From: Anastrepha obliqua
Taxonomy: Eukaryota > Arthropoda > Insecta > Diptera > Tephritidae
NCBI RefSeq assembly: GCF_027943255.1
Contig: NC_072893.1
Location: 83,397,784 to 83,461,783 of the forward strand
Direction of reading: 5' to 3'
DNA: 64,000 nt
Shown here: one piece after another, positions 59,701 through 64,000 of the stretch
Numbering within the stretch: position 1 is the first letter of the stretch
Layout: every line of letters starts with the position of its first letter
Program-made: the position numbers and the translations under genes
Notes under the pieces: generated by a model
What the model saw: the letters and a program-made list of their open reading frames with translations, nothing else
Told to the model about the DNA's origin: nothing
Databases searched by the model: none

Positions 59701-60326
59701 GAGTACTTACGTGATTTGTTGACATTATTAAAATTGCTTACCCATTGCGAAGATTCGTTATCACGAAAATGCTTAAAATGTTGCGTCAAAATCTGCAAAG
59801 CCAATTGAGGATCGCAGATAAACAATTTTGGTGTGCGCGCAGTGAATATGCCAACATATTTTTGCGTTGCTTTATAACGACTGAAAGTAATAAAAAATTA
59901 ATTAACTAAATTGTATACTGAAGAGCTGTTAAGTAGTGTTTTCTTTGCTCGAAACAATGTTGAATTTATTTTATACTCAAAAGTATTGTTGAGGTTTGGT
60001 GTTTTTCTATGGTATTAAATGTTCGCACCCTGACGTGATAGTCTTTAAGATGAAATAAAGCAATTGCAAATTTACATTCTTCCAAGCAAATCAAACGCTT
60101 TCAGAATTTATAGTATAACTTACAGATAAATTTCGTGTAGTTCCTCGAGTAAGTTGCACTGTCCAGCATTGGTTTTGGGAAATGTTCCAGTGAGTAAATT
60201 TGGTTGGGGGCCATGCACGCCGCGTTTACGCCAGTAATCGAAATGCCAACGCAAATATAATATCACAAGAGCAAAGATAACGGAAACGAATAAACAAAAT
60301 ACGCCAATTACTGTAAATGACAACAT
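53714..60326 (-). CDS. cytochrome P450 (CYP28-like), gene B, 516 aa
   Basis: Eight exons: 60326-60124, 59880-59742, 56562-56455, 55992-55900, 55816-55364, 55248-55131, 55045-54776, 53880-53714. Every boundary and phase matches gene A; only exons 5 and 6 differ in length (-15 and +3 nt). The start at 60326 (MLSFTVIGVFCLF) is chosen to match gene A; an in-frame Met at 60350 would add MLVKAIPS. The features are those of gene A: hydrophobic anchor and GPQP hinge; GYETAA (E320-T321); ETLR (372-375); FWPERF; FGDGPRMCPG with Cys460. It is a likely ER-bound detoxification-type P450 and a tandem paralogue of A. Intron 2 (3.18 kb) contains two mariner-like remnants and a SINE, and a MITE lies in intron 3. 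Confidence 0.93.
54776..55045 (-). other. exon 7 of gene B, carrying a 76-bp tract identical to gene A
   Basis: 54883-54958 is base-for-base identical to 45741-45816 in exon 7 of gene A, including silent sites. The adjoining ~97 bp toward the heme motif differ at about 17 positions. This patchy identity is what gene conversion produces. Confidence 0.7.
56251..56445. mobile_element. MITE copy 1, beside the exon 3 donor of gene B
   Basis: A ~195-bp element with inverted ends: AAGGTGGCGCAAAATTAATG at the left and the complement of CTAATTTTTCGCCACCCTGT at the right. It has no coding capacity. It is homologous to 60907-61122 over most of its length (shared TTTTTGCAAATG and CGTACGTCA). The right end is about 9 bp from the end of exon 3 (56455), just past the splice donor. 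Confidence 0.7.
56740..57490 (-). pseudogene. mariner-like (ITm) transposase remnant in intron 2 of gene B
   Basis: The frame 57182-56886 gives LWCGLWPGGIIFPYFFKNET, GNITVNGERYCGMINDLFIQ and EIEARNL. It then jumps to GRETMDLLCRRFDEQFISRL, followed by WPLRSCDITPL. The segment with IWFQQDGATCHTA (second catalytic D) is deleted at the jump. Further on, VDKLTSIEALETNVTQAIYE (about 56800-56860) continues in another frame. The N-terminal domain is lost. Same orientation as the host gene. Confidence 0.75.
57536..57800 (+). repeat. tRNA-derived SINE (copy g), in intron 2 of gene B
   Basis: GCACCGAATGCTTATAGCCG continues AATGGGTTGGTGCGCGAATA (A-box region), with a B-box-like GGACTCGAAACC (57592). The body has GATAATGGCAAGTGTATTTT and GAAAAAGCTCTTCATAAAAA. 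It is more diverged than the copy at 47083. Confidence 0.7.
58540..59100 (+). pseudogene. mariner-like (ITm) remnant, opposite orientation, in intron 2 of gene B
   Basis: VTVWCGS-stop-SGGIEPFVFE (about 58672-58722), then SVTAERYKTMIN (about 58740-58775), MDLTIFGFNTM in place of the QQDG block, LTFLCREGSYVNLPLTIQ (about 58893-58950) in place of the FLWGYxKxxVYxxKPxTI block. The order fits the same lineage as 56740-57490, but the copy is on the other strand and more decayed. Confidence 0.5.
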
Positions 60327-60594
60327 GCTCGGAATAGCCTTCACAAGCAATTAAAAATCTCGAGCGACTCCCAATGCTGTTTAGAATATACTGGCTACAC
60401 TTCAGACCCTTCAAATGCACAGCTTTCTATTACGGATGCAATTTGCTGATAAGATACAGGTATAATCATAATTTGTATAATATTTACCATACTTGAGATT
60501 TGTGTAAAAAATGATTATATGAAATTAAATTGTAACTGGTTCCCATCTGTTTTATATGTCAGTATATACTTATACTTATAATTACAGGGTGGTC

Positions 60595-61199
60595 CTTCTA
60601 ACGTTAGACAATTTTTCAGAACGTTGTTTAGCTAAATTGAGAAGAGTAAAGCTTACCATTAAATATGCATTGCAATTTCCTTCAGGTGACCAAATTTGTT
60701 AGCACTTTCTGGGAAGTTTCTGAAGTTATCTCACTTCCATTTCTTCTTCCAACTCTAGAAGTAGTTTTAGTCAAATCACAATTTCGAACACAGCAGCAAA
60801 AATAACATCACTCGATCGTTCTCGATTTCCGACATTGGATTTTAATTATTTACGACTTTGACCAATCGAATATTTTGTAAATATTTAACCACAAACTAAA
60901 GTACTTATACAAGACAGCGCAGAATTAATCAGCCTATCGGCATATTTATAATTTTTGCAAATGAACTCGTACGTCAATCACTTTTGAGACTTTTTAACTG
61001 AGCAGCTGCAGTATACAAATTGAAAAACAATGGAGCGCGCAAAGGTCGAAATAAAGTTTCCGATCACTCAAAATATTTTTTTAATTTAGTTTATTGAGTG
61101 ATTAATTTCGCACCTCCTTGTATATCGTGGATTCTAATGCAGCTGCAAATTAAATAAAAATCGATAGTTCAAATTCCAAATACTCGGTGGACCATTCTG
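60595..61199. mobile_element. possible non-coding DNA element enclosing a MITE
   Basis: TA-CAGGGTGGTCC at the left (60593) and the complement of GGACCATTCTG-TA at the right (61189) form short imperfect inverted ends with TA on both sides. The enclosed ~600 bp includes MITE copy 2. Only about 11 terminal bases match, so this is tentative. Confidence 0.3.
60907..61122. mobile_element. MITE copy 2, upstream of gene B
   Basis: Inverted ends: TACAAGACAGCGCAGAATTA at the left, and the complement of GATTAATTTCGCACCTCCTT at the right, each beside TA. The internal sequence is homologous to 56251-56445. It has no ORF. The size and TA flanks fit a Tc1/mariner-derived MITE. Confidence 0.65.
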
Positions 61200-61362
61200 T
61201 ATAACGTTGTGATCAAATTGAACTATTGTATTTACAATAAATCTAAAAGTCGTATAACTTCACTATGGATATGAAAAATGGTCAAGTCGAGCTTCTGTGT
61301 CACACTCACACCAGTTAACGCACTGGTAGACCCATGCATCATCAAATAGTAAAATATTTCCA

Positions 61363-62050
61363 GACAAAAAAGTGTGTGCAGGGACAAATAGCAGAAGGGA
61401 AATTTTCAAGGCAGACAAAGAAAGAGGGATAGACCCGAGAGAGAATTAGGGAGAAAGCCGAGAGAGAGAGAGAAATAATATATATCTAAATAAATTCACA
61501 ACTTACAAAGACACGGAGAAGGTTCGACCGGTGTAGGTAAACGCCGGATACAAACCGTGGCAACAACGCGCGCTACTCCGAGCGTTTATCACCCGCACAA
61601 ACGCAGCGATGCCAGGACCGCAGCAACGGTACAAATTACCGCAAGGCAATACCAATAAATCCGACGCCGGAATGGATAGCACAATAGTACGCACAATCAC
61701 TAGCCAGAAACGGAAATAACGGCCAAAACGTAGGCACAAAAAAAAAGGGGGAAAAAACGCCCAAAACAGTAGGTACCATGGAAATATAATGCCAAAAAGT
61801 AGGCACCAAAAATATAATTCCTACAAGTTTGCACCAACAAACAAGAAATTAGCACCCACAAGGAAAAACTCAGGAAAAATAGCCTTAAGTGTATTTAAGA
61901 TATATATAAGGTATAGCTCTCGCTCCCCTTTTCCTCTACGTTATATCTATTTTCTCAGTCGCGGAACAAAAATGCCCAAAACGTTGCATGGCCTTGAAAT
62001 TTTACTCTCCACTTTCGCTCGTCCATCGACGCATAAGAAGTTTCACTTCA
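61363..62050 (-). repeat. ~700-bp dispersed repeat, copy 3
   Basis: The reverse-complement relative of 2802-3562 and same orientation as 11445-12189. It shares GAAGTGAAAC at 62040-62049, CGCGGAACAAAAATG (about 61961), TATATAAGG (about 61905), the GCACCAACAAACAAG units, CCGGTGTAGGTAAACGCCGG (61530-61549) and a GA-rich tract (about 61432-61472). It is shortened within the degenerate repeat section. It lies between genes B and C. Confidence 0.65.
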
Positions 62051-62171
62051 AAAATATTTTTATTTTAATAGAAATCCTCCAAAGCTTCCATTCGAAAATA
62101 TGTATGTACCTGTACAGTGGGTAATAATAAAGAAACAATTTAAAGTTTATCATTAATTAACATTTTGCTGA

Positions 62172-63720
62172 TCACAGCTTCTCATATTCAATCATTAAAT
62201 CGCCATCAACTCCTAAAATAAGTGTTTGCGAATCAGGTTTCTTCTCCGGTGTGGTCTGGCTACAAACTTTCAGGCGATAATTCCTAAGTATTTCTGCCAA
62301 TGCTGTTTTCACTTCTAGCATGGCCATATGACGTCCTGAAATGAAGTTTACTTGCAAAATTCAGCATCATAGCAATAACTAGATATAATAATATTTACCC
62401 AAGCATATGCGGGGCCCGTCACCGAAAGGAATAAAAACACCTCTTTTTGCCAAATCTGAGAGATCGACATTCAGGAAACGATCCGGTTTGAATTCCCAAG
62501 GGTGTAAGAAGTAATCAGGATCGTGAACATAACTGAAACTAGGTATTAAAACTATATCACCCTCCTTAATGAGCACTAGGCGGCCATTATTTAATTCCAA
62601 TTCGGTGGACTCGGTGCAAATGCGTCCAGCAAAGGTCAGCGGACTAATTAGACGCATAGTTTCTGCCAGTAAAAGAATGAAGAAGAATCTCGGCTTGCAG
62701 GAGTACATAATAAAGGCTTACCATGTACACACCGATCCAAATAGGGTAGGCTGGTTAAAGTCTGATAATTAATGGTACCATCGGCATCCAGATTTCCTAG
62801 AAGCTCTTTGCGCACTTTTTCCTGAGAATCAGGATGATGAGTCAACTGAAATTGTAAAAAATTAATATATAATATTAGTAGTATACTCGGCATCATAGTC
62901 TATACGACTAAATGCAACTGAGCTCACATAGAAGAGTGTGTGGATGGTGACTGCGGCCGCTGTGTCGAAACCATCTGCAAAAACCGTACCCATGTAACCA
63001 ACTACCTCATTATGCGAGAGATTCTTCTTTTCCTGCAACTGACGCACGTAATTTAGAAAATCCACTCTATTTTTATTGCTTGCATCCCTTTCACGCATCA
63101 CGTAGGCATCTTTGGTGAGTTGGGAGAAGAAACTTTCAATTTCGGGAGAGCAGACGCGATGGTTATCGAAGCGTCGGAACCAGGGGAAAGCTAAGAATTT
63201 GAAGTAACTCAAAACAGATTGAAATACTTGTTGAGGTACTTTGTGCGCAATCTCCAGATAAGCATTTGGTTTGTCAAGATTTGAGAGCGTATGCGTTTCG
63301 ATGCCCCAAAGGAACTCACCCAAAACATTGGCATTAAAACGAGTGATAAGCTGTGGTTGATAATATAAGACGTAAAGTGGTATGCATTTGTTTCTAATAT
63401 GTATATGCACTTACATCCTTCGTTTCAAGTATGGCATTGCCTTCTGCTGTTTGCTCCTTCAAAAGATTGGTCAGTTTTTGTGCACAGCTTCTCCAAATAG
63501 GATACGCTGTTGTGAGCTGAAGAGTTTAAAAAATTATTTTATTTTCATAAAAACTTATATAGTCAATTGTTTTATACTCTCGTAAGCTAAACAATTATTA
63601 AAGTTTCACCTTATTTTGTGTTAACCCGCTCATAACGTCCGTGCGTCTGTTTTTCCACTCTTCACCTACGTTGAAAAATGGATTTAAGGAAGCCATTTTA
63701 TCCTCATTTGTGTCGTAGAT
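62172..63720 (-). CDS. cytochrome P450 (CYP28-like), gene C, C-terminal 395 aa (5' end outside window)
   Basis: Six exons are visible: 63720-63610, 63516-63415, 63350-62928, 62845-62722, 62662-62399, 62335-62172. All are GT-AG in a continuous frame and end at TGA. The first visible exon corresponds to exon 3 of A and B, so exons 1-2 lie past 64000. Motifs: GEEWKNRR (helix C), FADGFDTAA (helix I), ETMR (ExxR), PDRF (in place of PERF) and FGDGPRICLG. VDFLNYVRQLQEKKNLSHNE strongly resembles CYP28 proteins as I remember them. It is clearly more diverged than A is from B, keeps CLG, and has very small introns (59-93 bp) free of transposons. It looks functional. Confidence 0.92.
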
Positions 63721-64000
63721 CTAAAATAATGTAATTTTGTATTTAATGAGGCTTTTAGATAGAAAATCAGCGAAAGTGGAAACCAAAAAAGAATTTTTCG
63801 TATTGTTTGGAAGCCTTTCTTTAATTCGTGCCAATTCCATCAAATAAATAACAGCAGAAATTGTTTTAAAAAGAATTTAAATTTAATTTTAATCTCGCAG
63901 AATTTAACTCTTGCAAATTTTTTGCAACAGTTAATCCTTTAACTATCTATGTACATATACATAATTGGGACTAACACCTGTTTTGGGTGTTTGGCCGAGC
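63721..64000 (-). other. intron of gene C, running off the window
   Basis: AT-rich sequence upstream of exon 3 of gene C. No exon 2-like sequence (DNESSQW-type end) is found before the edge. Confidence 0.6.

Noticed and set aside
63610..63720. Apparent stop in exon 3 of gene C
   Set aside because: It came from misreading the complement; the correct reading gives a continuous EEWKNRRTDVMSGLTQNK.
1..64000. CRISPR arrays, operons or prokaryotic signals
   Set aside because: No regular repeat-spacer array; introns, SINEs and LINEs show a eukaryotic nuclear sequence.

Overview
The window looks like A+T-rich nuclear DNA of a higher dipteran insect. A tephritid fruit fly is most likely. The evidence is short GT-AG introns of about 60-250 bp, a tandem array of CYP28-like cytochrome P450 genes, many mariner/Tc1 copies, TACATATGTATG-type low complexity, and a tRNA-derived SINE and LINE fragments of kinds I associate with tephritids. 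The species cannot be named from sequence alone. I see no bacterial, organellar or rRNA sequence.

Region 1-44,000 has no host protein-coding gene I can support. It is a graveyard of transposable elements in unique AT-rich DNA. From left to right: a LINE remnant (560-1500); copies of a ~750-bp dispersed repeat (2.8-3.6 kb and 11.4-12.2 kb); tRNA-derived SINE copies; LINE 3' ends (7.2-7.5 kb and 8.3-8.6 kb); a LINE ORF2 piece lacking its YADD region (15.8-16.6 kb) directly followed by a broken mariner-like copy; a Tc1-type element with an intact 339-aa transposase (18.1-19.1 kb); a second, decayed Tc1 copy; a mariner with clear ends and TA flanks (28.7-30.0 kb); a LINE split by a Jockey-like fragment that itself carries a hAT insertion with an 8-bp target duplication (34.4-36.7 kb); a second mariner with perfect 25-bp ends (39.9-41.2 kb); and a 2.85-kb element with 34-bp inverted repeats and repeated GGTATAAGTC motifs that encodes a decayed Sola-like transposase (41.2-44.1 kb).

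Region 44,000-64,000 carries three minus-strand P450 genes in tandem: gene A (520 aa, 44289-50087), gene B (516 aa, 53714-60326) and gene C (C-terminal 395 aa; its 5' part lies beyond 64,000). A and B share eight exons with identical intron positions and phases, and C shares all the boundaries that are visible. All three keep the I-helix, ExxR, PERF/PDRF and heme-thiolate motifs, so they look functional. They should be ER-anchored monooxygenases that depend on P450 reductase; a xenobiotic or plant-toxin role is inferred from the family. The large introns are filled with mariner remnants and SINEs, and a MITE sits about 9 bp downstream of the exon-3 donor of gene B.

The most useful leads are a 76-bp identity tract between A and B (gene conversion), a possible alternative C-terminus of A by intron retention, the Sola-like element with its iteron-like motifs, and the apparently intact Tc1 transposase.
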